64,000 nt of DNA, taken from the NCBI RefSeq assembly GCF_030719295.1, contig NZ_CP120997.1, positions 2,860,001 through 2,924,000 on the forward strand, in the 5' to 3' direction. Source of the stretch: Streptomyces sp. Mut1 (lineage in GTDB: Bacteria > Actinomycetota > Actinomycetes > Streptomycetales > Streptomycetaceae). This document shows, in pieces, positions 10,031 to 19,024 of the stretch. The position numbers and the translations under genes are program-made. Position 1 is the stretch's first letter, and each line of letters begins with the position of its first letter. The notes under the pieces are model-generated. The model ran no database searches. It saw nothing but the letters and a program-made list of their open reading frames with translations, and was not told where the DNA came from.

Positions 10031-11395
10031 TTATCCGCGGATCAGGGTCAGTACCTCGTCGCGTACCGCTCTCATCGTTTCCTCGTTCTCCGCCTCCACG
10101 TTCAGGCGGAGCAGGGGTTCCGTGTTCGAGGGGCGGAGGTTGAACCACCAGTGGGGGGAGGTGATCGTGAGGCCGTCCAGGGTGTCCGTGGTGATGTGCT
10201 CGCGGTCGGCGAAGGCGGAGCGGACCTTGGCTGTGCGGGCGGGCTGGTCGTCGACCGTGGAGTTGATCTCGCCGGAGGCGGCGTAGCGGTCGTACTGGGC
10301 GACCAGGGCCGAGAGGGGGGCGTCCTGGCCGCCGAGTGCGGCCAGGACGTGGAGGGCGGCGAGCATGCCCGTGTCGGCGTTCCAGAAGTCGCGGAAGTAG
10401 TAGTGCGCCGAGTGCTCGCCGCCGAAGATCGCGCCGTGGGCGGCCATCTCCGCCTTCATGAAGGAGTGGCCGACCCGGGTACGGACCGGGGTGCCGCCGT
10501 GTTCGCGTACGACCTCGGGCACGGAGCGGGAGGTGATCAGGTTGTGGATGACCGTGCCCCGGCCGCCGTTGCGGGCGAGTTCGCGGGCGGCGACGAGGGC
10601 GGTGATCGCCGACGGGGAGACGCCTTCGCCCCGTTCGTCCACCACGAAGCAGCGGTCCGCGTCGCCGTCGAAGGCCAGGCCCAGATCGGCGCCCTCGGCC
10701 ACGACGCGGGCCTGGAGGTCCGTGATGTTCTTGGGGTCCAGGGGGTTGGCCTCGTGGTTCGGGAAGGTGCCGTCCAGCTCGAAGTACATCGGGACCAGGT
10801 CGACCGGCAGCCCCGCGAAGACGGTGGGGACGGTGTGGCCGCCCATGCCGTTGCCCGCGTCCACGACCACCTTCAGCGGGCGGATCGCCGTCAGGTCCAC
10901 CAGGGAGAGCAGGTGGGCGGCGTAGTCGGTGAGGGTGTCGCGTTCGGTGACCGTGCCCGGGGTGGTGCCCGGCTCGGGGGCGCCCGTCTGCGACCACTCC
11001 TCGACCAGGGTGCGGATCTCGGCCAGGCCGGTGTCCTGGCCGACCGGTGCGGCGCCCGCCCGGCACATCTTGATGCCGTTGTACCGCGCCGGGTTGTGCG
11101 AGGCCGTGAACATCGCGCCGGGCAGGTCCAGCGCCCCGGACGCGTAGTACAGCTGGTCCGTGGAGCACAGGCCGATCATCGTGACGTCGGCTCCGCGCCC
11201 CGCCGCACCCCGCGCGAACGCCCCGGACAGCCCGGGGGAGGTCGGGCGCATGTCGTGGCCGATCACGACGGCGTCCGCGCCGGTCACCGCTACGAACGCC
11301 GCCCCGAACAGTTCGGCCAGCGGTTCGTCCCACTGGTCGGGCACGACTCCGCGCACGTCGTACGCCTTCACGAGCTGCGACAGGTCTGCGGTCAC
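10031..11395 (-). CDS. manB: phosphomannomutase/phosphoglucomutase
   Basis: Converts mannose-6-phosphate to mannose-1-phosphate (and possibly glucose phosphates). The 454-residue alpha-D-phosphohexomutase shows the phosphoserine loop FTASHNPARYNGIK, the metal-binding loop DGDADRCFVV, the sugar-binding loop GGEHSAHYYFRD, and a C-terminal phosphate-binding domain around RPSNTEPLLRLNVEA. The start is a GTG at 11393-11395 (VTADLSQLVKAYDVRG); further upstream in-frame sequence is noncoding. The gene follows DUF3499 after 59 bp on the same strand and is probably co-transcribed with it. Confidence 0.96.
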   Translation of the reverse strand: MTADLSQLVKAYDVRGVVPDQWDEPLAELFGAAFVAVTGADAVVIGHDMRPTSPGLSGAFARGAAGRGADVTMIGLCSTDQLYYASGALDLPGAMFTASHNPARYNGIKMCRAGAAPVGQDTGLAEIRTLVEEWSQTGAPEPGTTPGTVTERDTLTDYAAHLLSLVDLTAIRPLKVVVDAGNGMGGHTVPTVFAGLPVDLVPMYFELDGTFPNHEANPLDPKNITDLQARVVAEGADLGLAFDGDADRCFVVDERGEGVSPSAITALVAARELARNGGRGTVIHNLITSRSVPEVVREHGGTPVRTRVGHSFMKAEMAAHGAIFGGEHSAHYYFRDFWNADTGMLAALHVLAALGGQDAPLSALVAQYDRYAASGEINSTVDDQPARTAKVRSAFADREHITTDTLDGLTITSPHWWFNLRPSNTEPLLRLNVEAENEETMRAVRDEVLTLIRG

Positions 11396-11454
11396 GGGCC
11401 GGTCCTCCTGGGGTCTTCTTCGGACCGCCAAACTACCCGGCGGCCCGCGACGCC

Positions 11455-11832
11455 TCAGGAGTCGGGGGAACGCAGAACGCGCAGGTGGCCCCTGCGGGCG
11501 ACCTCCATGGGGTCCGCGGTGCGCGGGCCGCCGCCCCGCGTGCCGTCGCCGCGTTCCTGCGGGCGGGCGGCTTCCCGTACGGCGTTCGCCAGCGCTTCCA
11601 GGTCGTCGCCGCTGGGGCGGCTGGGCGCGGAGGGGTCGGAGAGCCGGACGACTTCCCAGCCCCGGGGCGCGGTGAGCCGCTCGCTGTGCTCGGCACAGAG
11701 GTCGTAGCAGTGGGGCTCGGCGTAGGTGGCGAGCGGGCCGAGGACCGCAGTCGAGTCGGCATAGACGTACGTCAGTGTCGCGACGGCAGGGCGGCCGCAC
11801 GCGGTGCGCGAACAGCGACGTACAGGGCTCAC
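11455..11832 (-). CDS. DUF3499 family protein
   Basis: A 125-residue actinobacterial protein of unknown function with a zinc-ribbon-like Cys/His arrangement: CSRTACGRPA near the N-terminus and HCYDLCAEHSERL in the middle. GTG start at 11830-11832 (VSPVRRCSRTACG). Its position immediately before manB, divergent from the small metallopeptidase gene, is the conserved actinobacterial arrangement. The C-terminal 45 residues are basic and less conserved in character. Confidence 0.88.
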   Translation of the reverse strand: MSPVRRCSRTACGRPAVATLTYVYADSTAVLGPLATYAEPHCYDLCAEHSERLTAPRGWEVVRLSDPSAPSRPSGDDLEALANAVREAARPQERGDGTRGGGPRTADPMEVARRGHLRVLRSPDS

Positions 11833-12163
11833 GATGTTGGACGGTACCGCACTCTTGAGCGGGCTGCGACGACTCTCCCCCGGCTCACCCCTCCGTGTCG
11901 CCCTGTGACCTCCGGCACATACCGCCCCACAGCAACTCCCCTGACCTGCGCGGCGGGAGAGACCCGGGGGCCCTGACGGCGACGGTTCCGGGCGCCGCTG
12001 TGCCACGAACCCTTCACAGGACGCGAGTGCGGCGGTCGGGAGCGGGGCCGGAAACGGGCTGCTGTGTGGCCGGATTGTTCAGGAGCGGACAGGCCGTCCG
12101 GCTCGCGGACGGCAGCCGTCCCGCCGCCCCTCGGAGCCGGGTCCGGAGCGTTAGGCTGCGTCG
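11833..12163. other. 331-bp divergent intergenic region (DUF3499 / metallopeptidase)
   Basis: It should hold promoters for both genes. I see a leaderless-type promoter for the plus-strand gene at 12152-12157. I see no coding segment and no repeat. Confidence 0.5.
12152..12157 (+). promoter_or_regulatory. -10 element for leaderless metallopeptidase transcript
   Basis: TAGGCT (TANNNT) ends 6 nt before the GTG at 12164, the spacing expected when transcription starts on the start codon. No Shine-Dalgarno sequence is visible. Confidence 0.5.
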
Positions 12164-12595
12164 GTGATGGACAGTCCCGTACCGCCCCTCCCGTCCGAGC
12201 CGCGACCGCGGCGCCGAGACCGACACGGCCGCGGTATGCGCGGGCCCGTCGCCCCGCCGCAGGTGCCGCTCTCCACGAGCCGCGCGGACAGCTTCCGCGA
12301 TCTGGTCCAGGACTCCGTCGAGCGGCTGGAGCGGCGCTGGCCACAGCTGGCCGAGGTCGACTTCGTCGTCCTGGATGTGCCGGAGACGGCGGAGGAGACC
12401 GTTCCGCTGGGCAGCGCGCTCTCCGCCGAGAAGGGGCGGCCCGCCCAGATCGCCGTCTACCGGCGGCCCGTCGAGCTGCGCACCAAGAGCCGCGACGAGC
12501 GCGCCCTCCTCATCCACGAGATCGTCGTGGAGCAGGTCGCCGAACTCCTGGGCCTCGCCCCCGAGTCCGTCGACCCCCGCTACGGCCAGGAGTAG
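12164..12595 (+). CDS. minimal zincin-like metallopeptidase family protein
   Basis: A 143-residue protein of the small actinobacterial MXP-type metallopeptidase family. The putative active-site helix is LLIHEIVVEQVAELLGL (about residues 111-127). It retains His-Glu, but the second zinc His of a canonical HExxH is replaced in the HEIVVEQ segment, so protease activity is doubtful. The N-terminal 35 residues are Pro/Arg-rich. Start GTG 12164 (ATG 12167 is an alternative); the -10 element placement favours a leaderless start. Convergent with the DUF5719 gene, with 9 bp between stops. Confidence 0.85.
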   Translation: MMDSPVPPLPSEPRPRRRDRHGRGMRGPVAPPQVPLSTSRADSFRDLVQDSVERLERRWPQLAEVDFVVLDVPETAEETVPLGSALSAEKGRPAQIAVYRRPVELRTKSRDERALLIHEIVVEQVAELLGLAPESVDPRYGQE

Positions 12596-12604
12596 CGGGG
12601 CCGC

Positions 12605-14164
12605 TCAGTCGTCCAGTACCGACAGGTCCTGTTCGGCGGCCGGTACCTCCACCGTTCCCTTGTCGTCCGGCAGGGTCTGCACGGTGAACATCGGGATGCC
12701 GTCCTGTTCCACGGTGAGGGTCCGGGCGGCGTGGACCGGGCCGCCCGACTGGGTCTCGACCGTCAGGGCGTAGGTGCCCTTGAGGCCCGCGGGGACCGGC
12801 GGGGTGACCGCCACGGTCGCGCCGGCGGCGATCTTGTACGTCTTGCTGACCGGGGTGCCGCCCTTGCTGCCCGCGGACGCCGTGACCTTGACGGTGCCGG
12901 CGGCTCCGGGTGCGGCGAGCGAGAGGACCGAGCCCTTGGAGCGGTTGTCGGCAGCGGTCGCCCGCGCGCCGACCGGGCCGGTTGCCGGGATGTAACCGAC
13001 CTCCTGCTTGTCGCCCTTGCCCCGGACCACCCGCAGCGCCGCCACCACGGGGGTGGCCTTGCCCTCCTCGGCGGGGACCAGCATCAGTGAGCCGGCCTCT
13101 CCGCGGGTGAGGTCCTTCAGGTCGAGCCCGGCGGTCATCTTCGACTTGACGTGCAGTTCGTCGTGGCCGGCCGGCGAGATCGCGCCGGACTTGCCGAGCA
13201 GCTTCAGCTTGAGGTCGGCGTCGTCGTCGCCGGGGGCGAACGCCACCAGCCGTACCGAGGTGGCGTCGGCCGGGATTCCGGGCAGCACGAGCGTCTTCGC
13301 CGGTTCGGCGGACGCGGCGATCCAGTCGCTGCCGGTCTTGCTGTCCGCGGCCCTGACGGCGGCGCCGACCCGGCCCGAGCGGGTGGTGACGTGGACGGTC
13401 ACGTCGTCGGCGGCCTTGCTCGTCAGCGTCGAGATCAGGACCCGGATGCCGGAGCCGGCCGGGACGGTGATGCCCTCGCCCACGTCGGACTTGAGCGAGC
13501 CGTCCGGGCCGTACAGCTCGATGTCGGCGACGGCGGCCGTGTCGTCCGGGTTGGTGAGGTGGACGTAGTCCTGGCGGGACTTCGCGGTGCTCGCCGCCGG
13601 GAACCAGAAGTCGGTGTCGGGCGCGGTGCAGCTGATGCCGAGCAGGCCGCGTCCGTCGCCCGCCTCGATGGTGGTGGTCTGCTGGGCGGTCCAGCCGGGC
13701 GCCAGCCGGGCGGTGGCGGTGCCGATGAGCGCGGGCGAGTCCGCGCCGGACGCCTCGCCGGTGGCGGGCTTCCCGGGCTCCTTCAGGGACACCACGGGCT
13801 TCTTCCCGCCCGCCTCCTTGTCCTTCTTGCTCTTCTCCTTGTCCTTCGCGGTGTCCTTCTTGGCGTCCTCGTCGTCCTTGGCGGACGAGAGGAGTTCGGC
13901 CTTGCCGCCCGCGGCCGACCCGCCGCTCCCGCCGACCGGTGTGAAGGCCGTGTACGCGGTCTCCGAGAGCTCGGAGAGGCCGGGCGCCGGACAGAGCAGG
14001 CTGGTCCGCTCGACGGGCAGCCGTGCGGCGGTCCTCGCCTCGGCCGTGCCGCCGCCGTCCGGCACGTTGAGCGCGGCGAACCCGGTGACGGCGGCCAGGG
14101 CGACGGCCCCGGCGATGAGGGACAGGCTGGTGGACTTCACTCGGACTCGCCTCGGGTCGGCCAC
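12605..14164 (-). CDS. DUF5719 family secreted or membrane-anchored protein
   Basis: A 519-residue extracytoplasmic protein. The N-terminal helix (STSLSLIAGAVALAAVTGFA, about residues 10-29) is a signal or anchor. A charged Lys/Asp/Glu-rich linker at about 85-115 precedes beta-rich repeats typical of DUF5719. Its ATG overlaps the last 28 nt of the upstream giant glycosyltransferase gene, so the two are translationally coupled and probably act together at the envelope. Molecular function unknown. Confidence 0.85.
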   Translation of the reverse strand: MADPRRVRVKSTSLSLIAGAVALAAVTGFAALNVPDGGGTAEARTAARLPVERTSLLCPAPGLSELSETAYTAFTPVGGSGGSAAGGKAELLSSAKDDEDAKKDTAKDKEKSKKDKEAGGKKPVVSLKEPGKPATGEASGADSPALIGTATARLAPGWTAQQTTTIEAGDGRGLLGISCTAPDTDFWFPAASTAKSRQDYVHLTNPDDTAAVADIELYGPDGSLKSDVGEGITVPAGSGIRVLISTLTSKAADDVTVHVTTRSGRVGAAVRAADSKTGSDWIAASAEPAKTLVLPGIPADATSVRLVAFAPGDDDADLKLKLLGKSGAISPAGHDELHVKSKMTAGLDLKDLTRGEAGSLMLVPAEEGKATPVVAALRVVRGKGDKQEVGYIPATGPVGARATAADNRSKGSVLSLAAPGAAGTVKVTASAGSKGGTPVSKTYKIAAGATVAVTPPVPAGLKGTYALTVETQSGGPVHAARTLTVEQDGIPMFTVQTLPDDKGTVEVPAAEQDLSVLDD

Positions 14165-17100
14165 GGGTTCCGGCCCGGGGCGGGGTTCTCGGGGTTCTGC
14201 GGGTCGTACGGGCGCTGCTCGCCGTACTGCCCGGCCTCGGGGTCGTACCCGTTCGGGTCGTACTGCGCCGGATCGTACGGGGGCGGGTCGTACGGGCCCG
14301 CGTACTGGCCGTCCTGGTACTGCGGGTAGCCGGTGCCCTGGTACTGGCCCTGGTCACCCGTGCCGTACTCGCCCTGCTGCTGCGGATAGCCGTACGCGTC
14401 GTAGCCGCCGGCGTCCGGCTGCTGCCGCCCCTCGGCGTACTGGGCGTCCGGGTACTGGCCGTCCTGGTACTGCGGATAGCCGGAGTCCTGGTACTGGCCC
14501 TGCCGGCCGTCCCACTCGCCGTACTGCTGCTGCGGTACGAAGACGTTGTCGTCGTCCTGGGCGCCCTCGGGGTCCGGGGCCGGGTCGCCGCCCTCCGGGC
14601 CCTGCTGGGCGGGGACGTAGGCCGGCTGCTCGCCGGTCTCCTGGGCCGCGTCCGGCTCCGGCTCATCGGCTCCGCCCGCGGCCTCGTTCTCGGCCAGCGC
14701 GGCAGCCCGCAGCCTGCGGGCGCGGCGGCCCTCGCCCGCGACCGGTTCGGCGACGACCGCCTCGGCCTCCTCGGGCAGGTCGTCGTCGATCTCCCGGCGG
14801 CGGCCCGGCAGGGCCATGACCACGAGGACCACGGCGAGCGCGATCTGTGCCCAGATCCACACGGTGTGCGTGAAGGGCTCCTCGTACGTGAGGTCCAGGG
14901 TGCCGCCCTCGGCGGGGAGTTCGAAGCCCTGGGCCCAGCCGTCGACGGTCTTGGGGGTCAGCGCGCGGCCGTCGAGCGTGGCCTGCCAGCCGGGGTCGGC
15001 GGCGTCGGCGATCCGCAGCACGCGGCCCGAGGCGCCGCCCGGGATCTTGGTGTGCGCCTCGACCGGCCGGGAACCCACCGGGAGCGGCTCGGCGTCGTCG
15101 CCGGACGGGATGATCATGACCCGGGCGACCTGGCGGTCCACCCGCCACAGCGCGCTGCCGTCCAGCTGGCTGAGCCGGCTCAGACCCGGGGTCGCGTCGA
15201 GCACCCGGCTCATCTGCTTCGGCGCCCCGTCGCGTACGAGGACGTAGCGGATCGCGAAGCCGCTGAGCTGGCTGCCCTGGTCGGCGCCGGAGCCGGCGAC
15301 CAGATTGGCGACGACCTTGTCGAGGTGGCTGTTGCGGCCCTGCGCCTCGGCCAGTTCCGCGTCGCCCAGCCGGGCGCCCGAACCGCGGACGAGGGTGTAG
15401 GCGACGGAGGCGGGCGAGGTGCCGCCGAGCACCAGGGTGCGCGGCTGGTCGCGGGTGCCGCTCTCCTCCGCGACGAAGGCGGGCACCTGGACCGGGTCGC
15501 GGCGCTCCAGCGGGCCGGCCGCGCCGCCGATCATCCAGCCGGCGGCGGCCAGGGCCGGGGCCAGTCCGGCGGCCAGGGCGATCAGGACCGCGACGGGCTG
15601 GCGCCAGCCGAAGCTGAGTTCGGCGACCCGGATGCGGGCGCCGTCCGCGCCGACCAGGGCGGCGGCGATGAGCGCGGCACCGTAGACGAGGGTGGCGGGG
15701 CCCGCCCAGCCGGAGCCGTTGGCGAGCCCGGCGAACGCCAGACCGACCAGCGCGGCCACCCAGGCGGTCCGCACGGCGAACTGCCGCTCGCCGCGCAGCA
15801 GGGCGGCCAGCGCCGCGAGCACGATGCCGAGCAGCAGGACGCCGCCCGCGGCCTTCGGGCCGCCGGGGCTGATGCCGAGCAGGTCCAGCGCGGACGCGGA
15901 GCCCGTACCGGTCTCCAGGCCGGCTTCCTTCAGGAACGCGGACGGGTTGCTCAGGAGCGAGAGCGACCAGGGCGCGAGGACGAGCAGCGGGGTGCCGACG
16001 GCGGCGAGGAAGCGCAGCCCGTAGGCCGTGATGTCGCCGCGCCGCAGCACCAGGACGCCGAGGCCGAGGACCACGGCGAGCGGCCACACGATGGGGGTGA
16101 AGGCCATCGCGAGGGTGAGGAGCAGGGTGTACGCCCAGGTGGCGCGCCAGCTGCCGCGGCTGTCGCCGGTGGCCCGCATGCCGTGCGCGGAGACGGCCGT
16201 GCGGGCGATCAGCGGGAGCAGGACGGCCAGGACGGCGGTGCCGAGGCGGCCGGTGGCCAGGGCGCCGGTCGCGGCGGGCAGGAAGGCGTACGCGATGCTC
16301 GCCCAGGCCCGCAGCAGCCGGGAGGGCAGCAGCGGGCGGGAGACGAAGTACGCGGTGAGTCCGGCGAGCGGGACCGAGCAGACGAGCAGCAGGGTGAGCG
16401 CGAAGCCGGTGGAGCCGAGGAACAGCGCGGACAGGGCCGAGAGCACGGCCAGGTAGGGCGGTGCGGTCGGGGTGCCGCCGGTGCCGATGGTATGCCAGCC
16501 GTCCGCGTATCTGCCCCACAGGTCGGCGACGTCGCCCGGGGCGGGCAGCAGGGCGCCGCCGGCCAGGGCGCCGCCTCCGATGAGGCCGCGGCAGGCGACG
16601 AGGGAGACCAGGAGGAGGACGGCGAAGAGCACGGGTCCGGGTTTGCGCCCGACCTTCTTCAGCCGGGCGAACTGGTCGATCTCCAGGTAGTCGGCGTCGT
16701 CGCCGCCGGGGCCCGACTCGACGGCGCCGTGCCGGGAGCCGCCGGTGTCGGCGTCGGAGCCGCCGCCGAAGTTCCCGGCGACCTGTTCGACGGTGGCGCG
16801 GACGGTGGCACCGGGCGCGGGGAAGAGGCCGCGCAGTTCGGCGGCGTCGACCACGCCCTTGCCGCGGGCGCGGCGGGCGCTCAGGATGCGGCCGGGGCGC
16901 AGCAGGGTGCTCAGGAGGCCGGTGACCTCGTCGACGGCCTGGCCGGGGACCTTGCCGACGAGGTAGGCGAGCGTACGCAGCAGGGTGCCGATGACGAGCC
17001 TGAGCAGCACCCAGGGCAGCCGCTTGCCGCGGGCGTTGACGAGCATCGTGTAGACGGCGCCGGCCTTGTCCACGCGGTGCGGGCTGGCCACCGAGCGGCC

Positions 17101-17958
17101 GGCGCAGTCGATGGGGCGGCGCTCGCGGGCGGATGCCTCGGCGTGCCGCAGGACGGCGTCCGGGGCGACGAGGACACGGTGGCCCGCCATGTGGGCGCGC
17201 CAGCACAGGTCGACGTCGTCGCGCATCAGGGGGAGCCTGCGGTCGAAGCCGCCGAGTTCCTCCCAGACGTCCCGGCGGATGAGCATGCCGGCGGTGGAGA
17301 CGGACAGGACGGTGCGGACCTGGTCGTGCTGGCCCTGGTCCTGCTCGCGGCGGTCCAGGCCCGTCCAGCGGCGTCCGCTGTTGGCGATGGAGACGCCGAC
17401 TTCGAGGAGCTGGCGGCGGTCGTACCAGCCGCGCAGCTTGGGGCCGACGATCGCGGCGTGCCGGTCGTTGTCCACGACGCGCAGCATCTCGGCGAGCGCG
17501 TCGGGCGCGGGCGCGCAGTCGTCGTGGAGCAGCCAGAGCCACTGCACCGGCTCGCCGTGCGGCAGCTCGGGCATCTCGTACGCCTCGTCGTGCCAGGTCC
17601 GGGTGACCGGGTCCCAGCCGCTGGGCCGCTTCAGGTAGGGGAGGTCGTCCGGGGTCAGGACGCCGGCCGTGCGGCTCGCCTCGTCGACGGCGGTGCCGAA
17701 GCTCGTACGCCGCGCGAGGTGCAGGACCCGGTCGGCGCCGAGCGCCTCGGTGACCAGGTGCGCGGAGTCGTCGGCGCTGCCGGTGTCGGCGGCGACGACG
17801 TTCTGTACGGGGCGTTCCTGCCCGAGCAGTCCGGCGAGCGCGTCGGGCAGCCAGCGTGCGCCGTCGTGGGAGACGAGCACGGCGGTGACGACATGCCGGG
17901 GGAACTCTGGGGCGGCGGCGGCCGCGTACGGCGCCGTTGATTGGCTGTGCACGGACAT
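14137..17958 (-). CDS. giant family-2 glycosyltransferase with multi-span membrane domain and Tyr/Gln-rich tail
   Basis: A 1273-residue membrane protein. Residues about 20-330 form a GT-A family-2 glycosyltransferase domain: VTAVLVSHDGARWLPDALAG, metal-binding-like LLHDDCAPAPDAL, and acceptor-side MRDDVDLCWRAHMAGHRV. The middle (about 430-900) has a dozen or more hydrophobic helices, then an extracellular portion. A last helix at about 1000-1020 (HTVWIWAQIALAVVLVVMAL) precedes a cytoplasmic tail of about 200 residues. That tail is dominated by Tyr, Gln, Gly, Pro and Asp with repeats such as YPQYQDGQY. The start is ATG 17956-17958 (MSVHSQSTAPYAA). Probable role: export or assembly of an envelope polysaccharide; acceptor unknown. 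Confidence 0.88.
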   Translation of the reverse strand: MSVHSQSTAPYAAAAAPEFPRHVVTAVLVSHDGARWLPDALAGLLGQERPVQNVVAADTGSADDSAHLVTEALGADRVLHLARRTSFGTAVDEASRTAGVLTPDDLPYLKRPSGWDPVTRTWHDEAYEMPELPHGEPVQWLWLLHDDCAPAPDALAEMLRVVDNDRHAAIVGPKLRGWYDRRQLLEVGVSIANSGRRWTGLDRREQDQGQHDQVRTVLSVSTAGMLIRRDVWEELGGFDRRLPLMRDDVDLCWRAHMAGHRVLVAPDAVLRHAEASARERRPIDCAGRSVASPHRVDKAGAVYTMLVNARGKRLPWVLLRLVIGTLLRTLAYLVGKVPGQAVDEVTGLLSTLLRPGRILSARRARGKGVVDAAELRGLFPAPGATVRATVEQVAGNFGGGSDADTGGSRHGAVESGPGGDDADYLEIDQFARLKKVGRKPGPVLFAVLLLVSLVACRGLIGGGALAGGALLPAPGDVADLWGRYADGWHTIGTGGTPTAPPYLAVLSALSALFLGSTGFALTLLLVCSVPLAGLTAYFVSRPLLPSRLLRAWASIAYAFLPAATGALATGRLGTAVLAVLLPLIARTAVSAHGMRATGDSRGSWRATWAYTLLLTLAMAFTPIVWPLAVVLGLGVLVLRRGDITAYGLRFLAAVGTPLLVLAPWSLSLLSNPSAFLKEAGLETGTGSASALDLLGISPGGPKAAGGVLLLGIVLAALAALLRGERQFAVRTAWVAALVGLAFAGLANGSGWAGPATLVYGAALIAAALVGADGARIRVAELSFGWRQPVAVLIALAAGLAPALAAAGWMIGGAAGPLERRDPVQVPAFVAEESGTRDQPRTLVLGGTSPASVAYTLVRGSGARLGDAELAEAQGRNSHLDKVVANLVAGSGADQGSQLSGFAIRYVLVRDGAPKQMSRVLDATPGLSRLSQLDGSALWRVDRQVARVMIIPSGDDAEPLPVGSRPVEAHTKIPGGASGRVLRIADAADPGWQATLDGRALTPKTVDGWAQGFELPAEGGTLDLTYEEPFTHTVWIWAQIALAVVLVVMALPGRRREIDDDLPEEAEAVVAEPVAGEGRRARRLRAAALAENEAAGGADEPEPDAAQETGEQPAYVPAQQGPEGGDPAPDPEGAQDDDNVFVPQQQYGEWDGRQGQYQDSGYPQYQDGQYPDAQYAEGRQQPDAGGYDAYGYPQQQGEYGTGDQGQYQGTGYPQYQDGQYAGPYDPPPYDPAQYDPNGYDPEAGQYGEQRPYDPQNPENPAPGRNPWPTRGESE

Positions 17959-18162
17959 CGAGGTACGGGCCCTCCGGCCGGGTCCGGGGGACGTCCCCCC
18001 GGGGGCTGCATCGGTGTACACGCGCGCCCTGTCGGGTCGTTGGCGCGTCTCGGACGGGGCCCCACACTAACGGTACGGATCGGCGGGGTGGCGCGGAGCG
18101 GCCGGCGGAGGGTGCGACGGGGCTCCCGGCCGGGGGCGGAAGCACGGAAGCCGGGCACGGAA

Positions 18163-18201
18163 ACGGCCCGCCGCCTGCGGGGGGTGCAGGGGGCGGGCCG
18201 T
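18163..18201 (-). terminator. whiB terminator
   Basis: ACGGCCCGCCGCCTGC (18163-18178) pairs with 18186-18201 over 16 bp with one mismatch and a 7-nt loop. It lies 11 nt past the whiB stop. On the minus strand the stem is followed by TTT. Confidence 0.8.
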
Positions 18202-18211
18202 CGCGGGTGGG

Positions 18212-18475
18212 TCAGATCGCGGCCTTCTTCAGGCGGCGGCGTTCACGCTCGGAGAGGCCGCCCCAGATGCCGAAGCGCTCGTCGTTGGAAAGGGCGTATT
18301 CCAGGCACTCGGAACGGACTTCACAGGCGAGGCAGACCTTCTTCGCCTCACGGGTCGATCCACCCTTCTCGGGGAAGAAGGACTCGGGGTCGGTCTGGGC
18401 GCACAGCGCGCGCTCCTGCCAGCCGAGTTCCTCGTCCGCGTCCTCGACCAGCAGTTGCTGGAACAGCTCGGTCAT
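18212..18475 (-). CDS. whiB: WhiB sporulation transcription factor
   Basis: An 87-residue Wbl-family iron-sulfur protein, nearly identical in sequence to Streptomyces WhiB. The four cluster-ligating cysteines are in ALCAQTDP, KVCLACEVRSEC, followed by the beta-turn motif GIWGGLSERERRRLKK. WhiB acts with WhiA to start sporulation septation and shut down aerial growth. The ATG at 18475 is preceded by GAGGGG. A recognisable promoter lies at 18548-18576. It is divergent from the cysteine dioxygenase leader, with about 450 bp between. Confidence 0.98.
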   Translation of the reverse strand: MTELFQQLLVEDADEELGWQERALCAQTDPESFFPEKGGSTREAKKVCLACEVRSECLEYALSNDERFGIWGGLSERERRRLKKAAI

Positions 18476-18547
18476 GTGCGCCCCTCGTCTGTCTCTTGCG
18501 TCCCCGTGATGCGGCCGTTATCTGATCGACCGAACGACACGAGTGAA

Positions 18548-18576
18548 ATTACAAGTGTGTAGCTCTGGGGGGTCAA
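18548..18576 (-). promoter_or_regulatory. whiB promoter (TTGACC-17-TGTAAT)
   Basis: On the minus strand the -35 TTGACC (18571-18576) and -10 TGTAAT (18548-18553) are separated by 17 bp, a good HrdB-type match. This places the transcript start about 65 nt upstream of whiB. Confidence 0.7.
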
Positions 18577-18928
18577 GCCCAGATCTGCTATTGGCCCCGC
18601 TATTCACTCTGCGGGACCAAGCGTATGCGCTAAGTGTTCAAATCACCAAAAACCTGACATATACCATGGGCGCTCTCGCGCCCTCGCTCTCCATGGAGAC
18701 AAACTGCCGGGAGCTCGAACACGTTGCGATTCGATCACTGAAGCGACCAAGATCACATTCGGGTCACGGTGCCGTACCCGTGTTTAGCGGCACGACTGCT
18801 GCGCCACCTGTCCCCGCGCACTGACGCACAAACCTTTCTCCGCTCCGGGTAACCGGATGAGGTGAAACATTGCCACCAAATCGGGCATTGGGTTGACAGT
18901 GGGTGGTTCTCCGGTTCTCCTTGATGTC
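18577..18928. other. AT-rich divergent regulatory region (whiB / cysteine dioxygenase)
   Basis: Roughly 350 bp with clearly lower GC than the surroundings. It holds a possible plus-strand promoter TTCAAA-17-TATACC (18637-18665) and a TTGACA hexamer at 18893-18898 upstream of the cysteine-rich uORF. A 52-codon plus-strand ORF from 18666 has no coding signature that I trust. Binding sites for sporulation regulators are likely here but I cannot assign them. Confidence 0.45.
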
Positions 18929-19024
18929 ATGCCAGTGACCTCAGCGACGCACGCCACCCGCACCCGCGGGTTCCGTAGTGCTGTCCAGGCTCGCTGTTGC
19001 TGTTCCAGCTGTCTCAGCTGCTGA
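18929..19024 (+). CDS. cysteine-rich leader peptide (uORF), 31 aa
   Basis: ATG 18929 opens a 31-codon ORF whose last nine residues are CCCSSCLSC, then TGA at 19022-19024. It lies 169 bp before cysteine dioxygenase and no Shine-Dalgarno is evident, so it may be leaderless. Polycysteine uORFs of this form act as cysteine-responsive attenuators of sulfur-metabolism genes in mycobacteria. Ribosome stalling on five Cys codons when cysteine is low would be an apt sensor for a cysteine-degrading enzyme. A weak nested hairpin (19113-19139) lies between uORF and gene. Translation is inferred. Confidence 0.6.
   Translation: MPVTSATHATRTRGFRSAVQARCCCSSCLSC

Noticed and set aside
14866..17940. Plus-strand ORF of over 1000 codons
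   Set aside because: Antisense shadow of the giant glycosyltransferase gene.
18666..18824. Short ORF upstream of the cysteine-rich uORF
   Set aside because: No Shine-Dalgarno, no coding bias and no recognisable protein; region is better read as regulatory.
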